NCBI RefSeq assembly: GCF_014901205.1
Contig: NZ_JACNMU010000003.1
Span: 1 to 64,000 of the forward strand
DNA: 64,000 nucleotides
From: Meridianimarinicoccus sp. MJW13
Lineage (GTDB): Bacteria > Pseudomonadota > Alphaproteobacteria > Rhodobacterales > Rhodobacteraceae
Direction of reading: 5' to 3'
Part shown: piece by piece, positions 45,422-53,828 of the stretch
Layout: every line of letters starts with the position of its first letter
Numbering within the stretch: position 1 is the first letter of the stretch
The notes under the pieces: generated by a model
The model's database searches: none
What the model saw: only the letters and a program-made list of their open reading frames with translations
Told to the model about the DNA's origin: nothing
Translations under genes and position numbers: made by a program

Positions 45422-46921
45422 ATGGAATTCCTTTCGATCATTTCGCCGCTGTTTCTGTTCCTTGTTGTTGGCGGCACCTTCGTCGGCATCATCTTCGGAG
45501 CGATCCCCGGCATGACGGCCACCATGGCCGTCGCCGTGTGCCTTCCGTTGACCTATTCGCTGGGGTTGGAGAATGGATTGGCGCTGCTGCTGGGTCTTTA
45601 TGTTGGCGGCATCTCGGGCGGGCTGGTACCGGCGATCCTGCTGGGCATTCCCGGCACCCCCTCCTCCATCACCACAACCTTCGACGGCTACCCGATGGCG
45701 CAGAAGGGCGAGGGCGAGAAGGCCCTGCGCATCGGCATCTGCGCCTCTTTCGTTGGCGGCATCGTCAGCCTGCTGGCGCTGTACCTGGCCGCCCCCTCGC
45801 TTGCGGAATTCGCCATCGAGTTTTCCTACGTCGAAAAGTTCCTGATCATCCTCTTTGCGCTGACCGTCATGGCGGCGCTGTCGACCGATCTGCTGATGGG
45901 CATCTTCTCGGGGTTTCTGGGCATCTTCATCTCGCTGATCGGCGTCTATGACATTTCCGACGGCGGCAACGGCAAGCTTCGGCTGGTGCCACCGGGCACG
46001 GAGTACTGGCTGGACAGCGGGTTTTCCCTGCTGCCGGTGCTGATCGGCGTCTTCGGGCTGGCCGCGATCCTGGATCAGGCGGAACTGGGCGTGCCCAAGG
46101 GACAAAGCCGCGGGGACGTGAAGATCGGCAAGGGCTCGTCCTTCTCGTTCTCGGTCTTCAAGGGACAGACGGTCAACCTGTTGCGCTCCTCTGGCATCGG
46201 CACCTTCGTGGGCATCCTGCCCGGCGTGGGCGGTTCGGCGGCCTCGATCCTGGCCTATTCGCAGGCCAAGACCTTCTCGAAGAAATCCGCGAACTTCGGC
46301 AAGGGAGAGCCCACGGGCCTGATGGCGTCGGAATCCGGCAACAACGGGCTGACCGGCGGGGCGCTGGTACCGCTTCTGTCGCTGGGCATTCCGGGCGACA
46401 GCACCACGGCCCTGCTGATCGGAGCCTTCACGCTGCAGGGCATTCAGGTCGGCCCGCTGTTCATCGGCAACAACCCCGACACCTGGAACGCAATGATCTT
46501 CGCGATGCTGGTCGCCAATATCGCCATGTTCGCCATGATGTATTTCGCGATCCGCTATTTCGCACTGGTGGTGACCATTCCAAAACACGTGCTGTTTCCG
46601 ATCATCCTGATGATGTGCGTCATCGGCGCCTATACGATCAACTATGGCATCATGTTCGATGTCTGGACCCTGCTCATCTTCGGGCTCTTCGGGTGGCTCG
46701 CGGTCAAGCTGAGGCTGGAAATCGCACCCTTCATCATCGGCTTCATCCTTGGTCCGTCGGCCGAGATCTATTTCGTCAAGAGCCTTGAAAGCTTCGGCAC
46801 CCTGTCGATCTTCTTCACCAAAAGCTGGATCGCGATGCTTCTGTGGGTGCTGATCATCGGATCGCTGACCGCGTCGATCTATCTGTCACGGCGTCAGGCG
46901 AAGATCGCGGCAACGGGCTGA
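45422..46921 (+). CDS. Tripartite tricarboxylate transporter, large membrane subunit (TctA family)
   Basis: 499 residues, about twelve spans. The conserved glycine-rich motifs FGAIPGMTATMAVAVCLPLTY (N-terminal half) and GTFVGILPGVGGSAASILAYS (second half) are the TctA signatures, along with ALVPLLSLGIPGDSTTALLIGAF. Ion-coupled permease working with the TctC-like receptor. Confidence 0.93.
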   Translation: MEFLSIISPLFLFLVVGGTFVGIIFGAIPGMTATMAVAVCLPLTYSLGLENGLALLLGLYVGGISGGLVPAILLGIPGTPSSITTTFDGYPMAQKGEGEKALRIGICASFVGGIVSLLALYLAAPSLAEFAIEFSYVEKFLIILFALTVMAALSTDLLMGIFSGFLGIFISLIGVYDISDGGNGKLRLVPPGTEYWLDSGFSLLPVLIGVFGLAAILDQAELGVPKGQSRGDVKIGKGSSFSFSVFKGQTVNLLRSSGIGTFVGILPGVGGSAASILAYSQAKTFSKKSANFGKGEPTGLMASESGNNGLTGGALVPLLSLGIPGDSTTALLIGAFTLQGIQVGPLFIGNNPDTWNAMIFAMLVANIAMFAMMYFAIRYFALVVTIPKHVLFPIILMMCVIGAYTINYGIMFDVWTLLIFGLFGWLAVKLRLEIAPFIIGFILGPSAEIYFVKSLESFGTLSIFFTKSWIAMLLWVLIIGSLTASIYLSRRQAKIAATG

Positions 46922-46961
46922 CCCCGTTGCCCTGACGCAGAAAGGACGGAATATTGCGCGC

Positions 46962-47984
46962 ATGGGACAGGATCGGGACACACGCAACGCCAACAAGCGC
47001 GTCACCATGGCCGCGGTCGGGCGCATGGCCGGGGTCAGCCAGGTCACCGTGTCCCGCGCCCTGTCGGATCCGTCGAAGGTTTCGCCCGACACCCTGCGCC
47101 GCATTCGCGAGGCGATCGAGGTCACGGGCTTCGTGCCCAACGCCATCGCCGGCGCACTGGCGTCCAACAAGTCCCGTCTTGTCACCGCGCTGATCCCGTC
47201 GATTACCAATGTGGTCTATTCAACCTTCGTGCGCAGCTTCAGCGAACACATGCGCGGGGCCGGCTACCAGATCCTGCTGTCGGAAACCGGGTTCGCACCG
47301 GCCGAGGAAGAGGCCCTTGTCGCCGCACATCTGTCACGGCGGCCAGATGGCATGCTGCTGACGGGGATACATCACAGCGCGCAGGCCCGGCGCCTGCTTC
47401 TGGGGGCCGGCATCCCGGTGGTCGAGGTCTGGGATCTGACCAGCTCTCCCATCGATCTGTGCGTCGGGTTCAGCCATACGGATGCGGGCCGCGCCGTTGC
47501 CGAATTCGCCCGCAAGAAGGGATACACGCAGGCCGCCACCGTGACCGCCGCCGACGAACGCGCCCACCGGCGCAGGTCGGCCTTTGCCACCCAGTTCGAG
47601 GCGCTTGGCGGTCAGCGCGTGGCCCGTGCCGATATAGATGGTGCCGCGCGCATTGGCGAAGGCCGCAAGGCCCTTCGGCACTTGCTGGATGCACAGGGGT
47701 TTGCGCGCGGAGTCATCTTCTGCAGTTCCGACCTGCTTGCCCACGGAATCCTTGTCGAAGCGCAGGTCCGCGGGATCCGCATTCCCGACGACATTGCCGT
47801 GATCGGGTTCGGAGATCAGGACTACGCGGCCGATGTGCATCCCGCGCTCACAACGGTGCGGGTCGACCGCGATGCCCTTGGCAACCGCGCCGCCGAGCAA
47901 TTGCTGGCCCGGCTGGACAACAACGATCTGGTCCAGCCGGTGACGGACCTGGGATTTGAAATGATTGAACGCGAGTCCTGCTAG
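46962..47984 (+). CDS. LacI-family transcriptional regulator
   Basis: 340 residues. N-terminal HTH VTMAAVGRMAGVSQVTVSRALSD (about residues 14-36) and hinge NAIAGALASNKSRLVTALIP, then a periplasmic-binding-like effector domain ending FGDQDYAADVHPALTTVRVD. Resembles the E. coli LacI-type GntR group. Directly follows tctA, and LacI operators flank both promoters of the module, so it is the likely repressor responding to the sugar acid. Confidence 0.9.
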   Translation: MGQDRDTRNANKRVTMAAVGRMAGVSQVTVSRALSDPSKVSPDTLRRIREAIEVTGFVPNAIAGALASNKSRLVTALIPSITNVVYSTFVRSFSEHMRGAGYQILLSETGFAPAEEEALVAAHLSRRPDGMLLTGIHHSAQARRLLLGAGIPVVEVWDLTSSPIDLCVGFSHTDAGRAVAEFARKKGYTQAATVTAADERAHRRRSAFATQFEALGGQRVARADIDGAARIGEGRKALRHLLDAQGFARGVIFCSSDLLAHGILVEAQVRGIRIPDDIAVIGFGDQDYAADVHPALTTVRVDRDALGNRAAEQLLARLDNNDLVQPVTDLGFEMIERESC

Positions 47985-48150
47985 CCAATGCAGACGCCCC
48001 GCTCTGGCGCGGTCCGTGTCCAAGGAACTGTGCCGTTCGGGCGGTTGATGACAACCGCCCGTCACAATCCAACCCTCTGGCTTCGATGCGGGCAGCGACG
48101 GCAGGAACACCCCCAACCGATGCCCCCGTAAAGCTATCGCCAGATGCGGT

Positions 48151-48912
48151 CTATTTCACCGGCAAGGTCCGGGTGTAGGCCAGAACATCGACCGCGTGCT
48201 GCAAGTCGAACGCCCCCAACGAGATCATTTCGACACCCGGATGACCGTTACGGATCTTGTGCAGGACCTCCCACGGGTTCGCGTTGGCCTCGGTGCCGAT
48301 ATAACCGGGGTCGTCGCTATCGCCCCAGTTCAGCGCACGTCCGTCGAAGCCATGGCAGGCCGCGCATTGCGTCTGGAAAATGGCTGCGCCATGCGCCGTG
48401 TCACCCGACACTTCCCCGCTTTCCAGATCGATGACCGCGTTCATGTCGTCCAAACCCCTGGCAAGAAAAGTTGCGATATAGGCGGACTGCGCGGATGGGA
48501 TCATGTCCTCGGTATAGCCGTGGTCCCGCAAGACCGCTTCCAGGGCAGATGCGTCACCGGAATAGCCAAAGACACCGATGATGCCGGTCTGGTAGGAACC
48601 GCTTTTGTATTTGCCGTCTGCACCGCGATAGTCCCACCCGTGGCACGATTTGCAGCGCCAGGTGGTCGCGCCCGTACGACTGTTGGACGCCGGCCAATCG
48701 GGATGAGTGCTGTCGGGTTCGTCCAGCCCCTGCGTGACGTACCAATTGTCGTAAAGCCGACCACCCCGAGTGATGATCCAGGCTTCGGTCGGCTGAAGCG
48801 GCGCACCGAAGATGAAATCGGCATGATAGCTTTCGTCATGTTCCTGAGCGACCGCGGCCCCCGTCACCAGAAAAGCCACGATCAAAGCCGTCATTCGCTT
48901 GGCAGTTTGCAT
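48151..48912 (-). CDS. Periplasmic di-haem c-type cytochrome
   Basis: 253 residues with signal peptide (cleavage near VAQ, residue 23). Two haem-binding motifs, CKSCH (near residue 87) and CAACH (near residue 183). The axial Met cannot be assigned with confidence; candidates include EMISLGAF near the C-terminus. The GGRLYDNWYVTQGLDEP segment is unfamiliar. Last gene of the leftward sulfatase cluster, after a 285-base gap. A possible electron acceptor for a periplasmic oxidoreductase; partner unknown. Confidence 0.85.
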   Translation of the reverse strand: MQTAKRMTALIVAFLVTGAAVAQEHDESYHADFIFGAPLQPTEAWIITRGGRLYDNWYVTQGLDEPDSTHPDWPASNSRTGATTWRCKSCHGWDYRGADGKYKSGSYQTGIIGVFGYSGDASALEAVLRDHGYTEDMIPSAQSAYIATFLARGLDDMNAVIDLESGEVSGDTAHGAAIFQTQCAACHGFDGRALNWGDSDDPGYIGTEANANPWEVLHKIRNGHPGVEMISLGAFDLQHAVDVLAYTRTLPVK

Positions 48913-49197
48913 TTTTTCCTCCTGAGAGCCCAGCCATTGGGACTCTCTAGTTTACAGGAATGAAAACGCCGTTGTCGTTGTGGGGCATCATGGACAAGGA
49001 AAACTCCTTGCCCCCCGAGCGCGGGATATGTCCGGGATCGGGAGTCGGGTCAGGCCTGCTCGCAATGTGCGGCGCTCTTTGTTGAAATCCATGCGCGTTG
49101 GGCCAGGCGGTTGCCTGCCAATCACCGCAAATCGGCGGCTTCCCGGCGAGACCGGAAAACCGGTGTCTTCGTTCAACCCAAGCCGTGCGCAGGCGCC
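48913..49197. other. Gap between OM protein and cytochrome genes
   Basis: 285 bases with no supported gene. Contains a small hairpin CAAGGA (48995-49000)/TCCTTG (49005-49010). A minus-strand frame here ends in a protein-like segment (FSLSMMPHNDNGVFIPVN, stop at 48947) but has no clear start; it might be a gene remnant. Confidence 0.35.
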
Positions 49198-50010
49198 CTA
49201 CTTTGGAAACAGGAATGTCGCCCCAAGCGTCACGCCCCACCCCTCTGGCCCGCCTGTCGGCGAAATGGCCCAATGACGCGCCGTGGCGGACAGGCTGACC
49301 CGCTGACGGCCGAAGGACACCAGTTTGCTGGTCTTGAGATTGACCGGCGTGGTCCACTGCGCGTTGACCCAGTCATAGGTGCTTTCCGTGTTCAGCGCGA
49401 AGGTCCAGGCATCCTGCGTGGTGTAGCTCACGAAGGGCTGAAGAAAGGTGTCGCTCTGCGTGGGGTCCGACGCGTCGACGTTCCAGATATGATTGGCCAG
49501 AATGCCATAGGTCCACGGCCCGGATTGCTTCAGGGCCACACCCGTCAGGCCGGCGCCCCATTCGTTGCGGCCTGGGCGGTTGTCTGCGGTCGCGACCACA
49601 TCGAAGGGGATCTGGAAGACCGGTCCGACGCCCCAGGTCAGGCCGCCAGCCGTGGGCTGCTTGGGCGAAAAGAAGAAGCTCTGCACCACATCTGCAAGGC
49701 CATCACGGGACGGTCCGGGCGTGATGTCGCTTTGCCAGACGAACGGGATGATCGTTCGTGAAATGACGTTCCAGTTTTCAGAGATGCTGAACGGAATGAC
49801 AGGCTTGACCACAAGGGCGGTTTGCGAGCCCTTGCCGTCCGCCCCGAGACCCTGGTCATAGATCCCCTCGACCGGAACCGAGACCAGCGAGGCAATCGGA
49901 TTGGCCAGTTGCTTGGCAAGTTCTTCCTCGGACTGGGCATGAACGCCGGTGGCAATGCAGGACAGAAAGCCTAGGGTGCAGACAAGGCGTGCGGACGTTG
50001 GGAACGGCAT
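49198..50010 (-). CDS. Outer-membrane beta-barrel transporter-like protein
   Basis: 270 residues with signal peptide (cleavage VHA-QS near residue 26). The rest alternates polar and aromatic residues in about ten beta-strand-like segments (SLVSVPVEGIYDQG, FSISENWNVISRTIIPFVW, GVTLGATFLFPK) and ends in aromatic/Lys, as outer-membrane barrels do. Resembles the uncharacterised transporter-like proteins often found beside sulfatases in Roseobacters. ATG at 50010, GGAG nine bases upstream. Follows the sulfatase gene by 104 bases. Confidence 0.75.
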   Translation of the reverse strand: MPFPTSARLVCTLGFLSCIATGVHAQSEEELAKQLANPIASLVSVPVEGIYDQGLGADGKGSQTALVVKPVIPFSISENWNVISRTIIPFVWQSDITPGPSRDGLADVVQSFFFSPKQPTAGGLTWGVGPVFQIPFDVVATADNRPGRNEWGAGLTGVALKQSGPWTYGILANHIWNVDASDPTQSDTFLQPFVSYTTQDAWTFALNTESTYDWVNAQWTTPVNLKTSKLVSFGRQRVSLSATARHWAISPTGGPEGWGVTLGATFLFPK

Positions 50011-50114
50011 TTGGGGCATCTCCAAGGAAAAGCGGTCCGGCCTTGAGGGCGGCTGCCCGGGCCGGACCACAATGAACCCCGGCCCCCAATCACAGAGGCC
50101 GGGATCTGCGCGGT

Positions 50115-51881
50115 TTACTCGCCGATGTTCGGATCCATCGCCGGGTCAAACGGCAACTGATCCAGATGCTCGATGTATTCCAACGGATCGAACGGCAGAT
50201 CCTTCAGAACCAGTTGCGGGTTCTGTTCCTGGGTCAGCGCCTCGGATGCATTCGCGATCCCGGTCCACGGGATGCCGTGCACCTCGGGACGGTCGGGGTA
50301 ACGCTGCTTCCACAGATCGTGGCGCAGACGCATCCGGTTGAACGGACGCTTCAGGTGGATCAGGTTGGTCAGCATGGGCTGCACCTCGCGCGGGTCGGAC
50401 GGCAGGAAGTAGAACGCTGCCGGAATGCCGCTGGCGTCACCGACCGGGTCGGGCGATATGAAGTGGCGCTTGTAGTCGCCCTTCACGATCGCACCCAGCT
50501 GCGGGCCCGCATAGGTGAAGGTATAATCCCGCCGCCCGTGACTGTCGCCATTCAGCAGCAGCGCGGTCTGGTCCAGCCCGTCGATCACCCGATCCATGGG
50601 CACATTGTCGAGCGCGCCCGCCACACTGGCAAAGGTGGTGAAGATGTCGGTGATGTGGATCATGTCGCCGGGCAGAGAGCCGGCCTCGATCATGCCCGGC
50701 CAGACGGCAAAGGCCGGAACCCGCACGCCGCCTTCAAGGAAATCACCCTTGCCACCGCGAAAGATGGTTTCAGCAAATCCGGTGCCCGGAGGTGGGTTGT
50801 GCGACATCGGTCCATTGTCGGCCATGGCGACGATCAGCGTGTTTTCCGCGATGCCCAGGTCTTCAAGCTTGGCGCGGATCTCGGCGATCATCGGATCAAC
50901 GGTGCATTGCAGCCCGTTTTGCAGCAGCGCGCGGGCGCGTGTGCATTTCGGGCGCGTCGGCAGGAAGCTGGCCATCATCGGCCAGTTGGCGACATAGAAA
51001 GGCTGACCTGCTTCGACGTTGCGCTCCATGAAGGCAAACATCCGATCCATGCCCTCGGCATCGATCATCTCGTAGCTCTCATAGCTGTTGTCGCGCCATT
51101 GCAGGGTTTCGCCGCCCTTGGTGCCTTCGGCGACCATCACCCAATCCTTGGTGATGAATGTGTCGTCAAGCTTGTAGATGTCTTCGATCAGCATGTCCTC
51201 GAACAGGCCGATGGACGCGTTGCCCTGCTCGGCCTCGCGCGAGTTCAGCGACAGGATCTGATTGTAGCCGGTGAACAGCGCCTCGTCGAAACCCTGGTTA
51301 TGTGGATAGCTTTGTTCGATATCGCCAAGGTGCCACTTGCCATAGAAGGCGGTCGCGTACCCGGCCTCGGACAGGACCTCGGCCATGGTGACCTCTTCGT
51401 CGGCCAGCCCGTGGCTCTCCTGCAGCATGCCGATATTGTACATGCCGCTGCGAACCGCCAAGCGCCCGGTGACAGCCGCGGCGCGGCTTGGCGTACAGCC
51501 AACCTCGGTGTACATGCGCGTGAACATCATGCCGTCTTCGGCCAGCGCATTGATGTTGGGCGTCTCAAGCCCACGCACGGCCTGGATGGCCGGGATGCCC
51601 AGATCGCCGTACGCCGTGTCATCCCACATGATGTGGATCAGGTTGGGCGGGGTGCCGAATTTTTCTTCCAGTTCGGCAAGCTTGGCCTGAATGTCGGCAT
51701 CCTCGGTGACCCAACGCTCGCCATTCTGCGCGTGCAGAACGTAGAACTCGGCATCATGGATGATCTCGCCGGCTCCTTGCGAGCTTTGCGCCCACGCGGG
51801 GGCCGACAACAGCCCGCCCGCCATCATGGCTGCCGCAGCGAACGTGCCGCCACTCGGCTTTCTTCTATCCGTTGTCATCAT
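50115..51881 (-). CDS. Arylsulfatase-type sulfatase
   Basis: 588 residues with an N-terminal signal (cleavage AWA-QS near residue 31), so periplasmic. The sulfatase signature GCTPSRAAAVTGR near residue 129 contains the Cys converted to formylglycine by a separate enzyme. Metal site: HIMWDDTAYGDLG near residue 83 (paired Asp) and MADNGPMSHNPPPG near residue 357. It hydrolyses sulfate esters; substrate not evident. The C-terminal domain is typical of PF00884 members. Next gene downstream is the OM protein. Confidence 0.93.
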   Translation of the reverse strand: MMTTDRRKPSGGTFAAAAMMAGGLLSAPAWAQSSQGAGEIIHDAEFYVLHAQNGERWVTEDADIQAKLAELEEKFGTPPNLIHIMWDDTAYGDLGIPAIQAVRGLETPNINALAEDGMMFTRMYTEVGCTPSRAAAVTGRLAVRSGMYNIGMLQESHGLADEEVTMAEVLSEAGYATAFYGKWHLGDIEQSYPHNQGFDEALFTGYNQILSLNSREAEQGNASIGLFEDMLIEDIYKLDDTFITKDWVMVAEGTKGGETLQWRDNSYESYEMIDAEGMDRMFAFMERNVEAGQPFYVANWPMMASFLPTRPKCTRARALLQNGLQCTVDPMIAEIRAKLEDLGIAENTLIVAMADNGPMSHNPPPGTGFAETIFRGGKGDFLEGGVRVPAFAVWPGMIEAGSLPGDMIHITDIFTTFASVAGALDNVPMDRVIDGLDQTALLLNGDSHGRRDYTFTYAGPQLGAIVKGDYKRHFISPDPVGDASGIPAAFYFLPSDPREVQPMLTNLIHLKRPFNRMRLRHDLWKQRYPDRPEVHGIPWTGIANASEALTQEQNPQLVLKDLPFDPLEYIEHLDQLPFDPAMDPNIGE

Positions 51882-51923
51882 TTCTCTCCTGTTGAAGTCA
51901 GCGGTGCCATTGTTCTGACGTCT

Positions 51924-52172
51924 TCATGCACCACCGGGGTCGCGCATCAGGGCGCGACGGATTTCGTCTTTCAGACCTTCAAGACACTCGGTCGCCGCTG
52001 GGTCATCGGGGTCCTTGTCCCGAAGCATCCCTGCCACCAGTTCAAGGTCGCGACATATCTCATCGAAGATCGGACGGTTTGCGCGCAGACGCCGGATGTC
52101 CTCCCGCCATTCCGGGAAGAACTGTTCTGCGGTGGGTGCCGCGGGATTGTCCGGTTCTCTTTCCACGCTCAT
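51924..52172 (-). CDS. Small acidic protein upstream of the sulfatase
   Basis: 82 residues from the ATG at 52172 (MSVEREPDNPAAPT); a second in-frame ATG at 52190 is possible. No signal peptide or membrane span. Predicted helical with EQFFPEWREDIRRLRANRP and CRDLELVAGMLRDKD. I do not recognise it. It sits 42 bases upstream of the sulfatase in the same direction and is divergent from the TPR regulator, so it probably belongs to the sulfatase unit. Confidence 0.55.
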   Translation of the reverse strand: MSVEREPDNPAAPTAEQFFPEWREDIRRLRANRPIFDEICRDLELVAGMLRDKDPDDPAATECLEGLKDEIRRALMRDPGGA

Positions 52173-52211
52173 CGTGGCAGGTTGTGGCATCCTTGATTTC
52201 CGGAACAAGGA

Positions 52212-52224
52212 TTATACCGTATAA
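52212..52224. promoter_or_regulatory. 13-bp palindrome TTATAC-C-GTATAA
   Basis: Perfect palindrome between the small-protein/sulfatase unit and the divergent TPR gene, 40 bases upstream of the small gene and 63 bases upstream of the other. It includes a TATAAT-like -10 on the minus strand. Good candidate operator for the neighbouring winged-helix protein. Confidence 0.5.
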
Positions 52225-52286
52225 CCGGGATTAAACCGGCGGTTTAACATCTCGTAACGCACTCATTCCAAAGGCTTTCCAGTTTC

Positions 52287-53645
52287 ATGGCCGACAGCAG
52301 AAAGAACCGGGCCGCGGCCAGTGCGCTGCCCGAGCGTGCCATCCGGATGGAACTCGATCGCGTTCTGGCCAGTTCGGCATTTGCCAATGCCGATCGGTTG
52401 CGGGCGTTCCTGAGCTATGTGACCGAAGAGAGCCTTGCGGGTCGGGCCCATCTCATTGCCGGCAAGACCATTGCCCAGGATGTCTATGGACGGGCACCGG
52501 ACGACGGCAGCGACAGCATCGTGCGGGTCGATGCGGGCCGGTTGCGGCGCAGGCTGTCCGAATACTACGAAGACGAAGGTGCCGGGGATCCCACACGGGT
52601 CTACATCGACAGCGGAGGCTATGCACCGCGCTTCCAGTCTGTCGAACCGGTGGCGCAGGATCCCGCTTCCAATCCCGTGGCCCCGGTTGCGGCGCATCGA
52701 CCGCTTGGCGATCTGCCCCGGCTGGTCGTTGCCGTCCTGGCACTGGCTTTGGTGGTTCTGGCCGCGACGCTTGTTTTGCGGGGGCAGACCGCGCCGCCCG
52801 TGGTCGGGCCAAAGGATCACGCGGCCCGCAACCAGTTGGAACGCACCGCCTTTGCGCAGAAGTCCACGGCGGCGCTTCAGGCGGCAAACCTGGCCGAACA
52901 GGCCAGCGGGCTGCTGTTCCCGATCGCGGATGTCACCCATCAGAAGCTTGCCACGGCCATGTATCGCGATGCCATGCAGATCGACCCGACGTCCTCGGAA
53001 GGCTATGCCGGGGCCGCGCACAGCCTTGGAACGCTTGCCCTGCTCGCCCCCGACGCAGAGATGCGCGACGCGTTGTTGACCGAGGCCGAGTCACTGGCCG
53101 ACACGGCCATCGACCTGAACCCGCGCAACGGCTGGTCCCAGTCGGCCGCGGCCTGGGTTGCCTTTGTAAAGGGCGATTATCCCCGCGCTGTCGATCTGAG
53201 CCGGCTTGCGGCCTCGCTGAATGGCGAAGATGGCAAGACACTGGATTTTCACGGGGTCATCCTGGGAATGACCGGAAATTTCGCGGAGTCCGCCGAGGCC
53301 TCCGACCCCAGCCGCCCAAGGAACAACAAGGGGCGCCACCCTGCCCATCTGAACATTTACGCGGTCGCGAACTTCCACCTTGGAAACCACGAAACCGCCA
53401 TCGCATCCATCAACACCGCGATCCAACAGGGCGGCCCGGTCAGTGAACTGACCCTGATGTACAAGGCCGCAGCCAATCAGGCGCTTGGCAACACCAGCGC
53501 CGCCATGGCCCTGTTGGAAGAACTGGGGGCAAGCTGGCCTGACTTCCGGCCCGAACGCGCTGTGAAGCGGTTCTATCAGTATCCGGAACATGCAGCGCAG
53601 GTTCTGACCCAGTTGCGTGCCGCGGGCTGGTCCGAAGAAAAATAG
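52287..53645 (+). CDS. Membrane-anchored winged-helix-like / TPR protein
   Basis: 452 residues. N-terminal domain of about 115 residues (FANADRLRAFLSYVTEESL, IVRVDAGRLRRRLSEYYEDEG, IDSGGYAPRF) belongs to a family often annotated with TolB or adenylate-cyclase proteins and looks like a winged-helix DNA-binding domain. One membrane span follows (about residues 148-167, LVVAVLALALVVLAATLVL). The periplasmic part has several TPR-like repeats (ATAMYRDAMQIDPTSSEGYAGAAHSLG, DTAIDLNPRNGWSQSA). Layout is like CadC-type one-component receptors, suggesting it senses a periplasmic signal for the sulfatase cluster. Confidence 0.7.
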   Translation: MADSRKNRAAASALPERAIRMELDRVLASSAFANADRLRAFLSYVTEESLAGRAHLIAGKTIAQDVYGRAPDDGSDSIVRVDAGRLRRRLSEYYEDEGAGDPTRVYIDSGGYAPRFQSVEPVAQDPASNPVAPVAAHRPLGDLPRLVVAVLALALVVLAATLVLRGQTAPPVVGPKDHAARNQLERTAFAQKSTAALQAANLAEQASGLLFPIADVTHQKLATAMYRDAMQIDPTSSEGYAGAAHSLGTLALLAPDAEMRDALLTEAESLADTAIDLNPRNGWSQSAAAWVAFVKGDYPRAVDLSRLAASLNGEDGKTLDFHGVILGMTGNFAESAEASDPSRPRNNKGRHPAHLNIYAVANFHLGNHETAIASINTAIQQGGPVSELTLMYKAAANQALGNTSAAMALLEELGASWPDFRPERAVKRFYQYPEHAAQVLTQLRAAGWSEEK

Positions 53646-53828
53646 GCCGATACCAGCTGGTTTGTCCAAAGGGCCTGGTGACGCCGTAGATGGATGCGCC
53701 ACATGGCCGGCAGGGCCAGACCCGGAACGCGGTGGCTGGACCGGACATCTGCTTTCCAGCCTGAGGCTGCGACACCCCATTTATTACTTGGCCATCCGGC
53801 ATGTTTACGCCATCGGAACCACCTGAAA

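Noticed and set aside
50166-52196. 676-codon plus-strand frame opposite the sulfatase
   Set aside because: Crosses the sulfatase, its promoter and the small upstream gene in antisense; no motifs.
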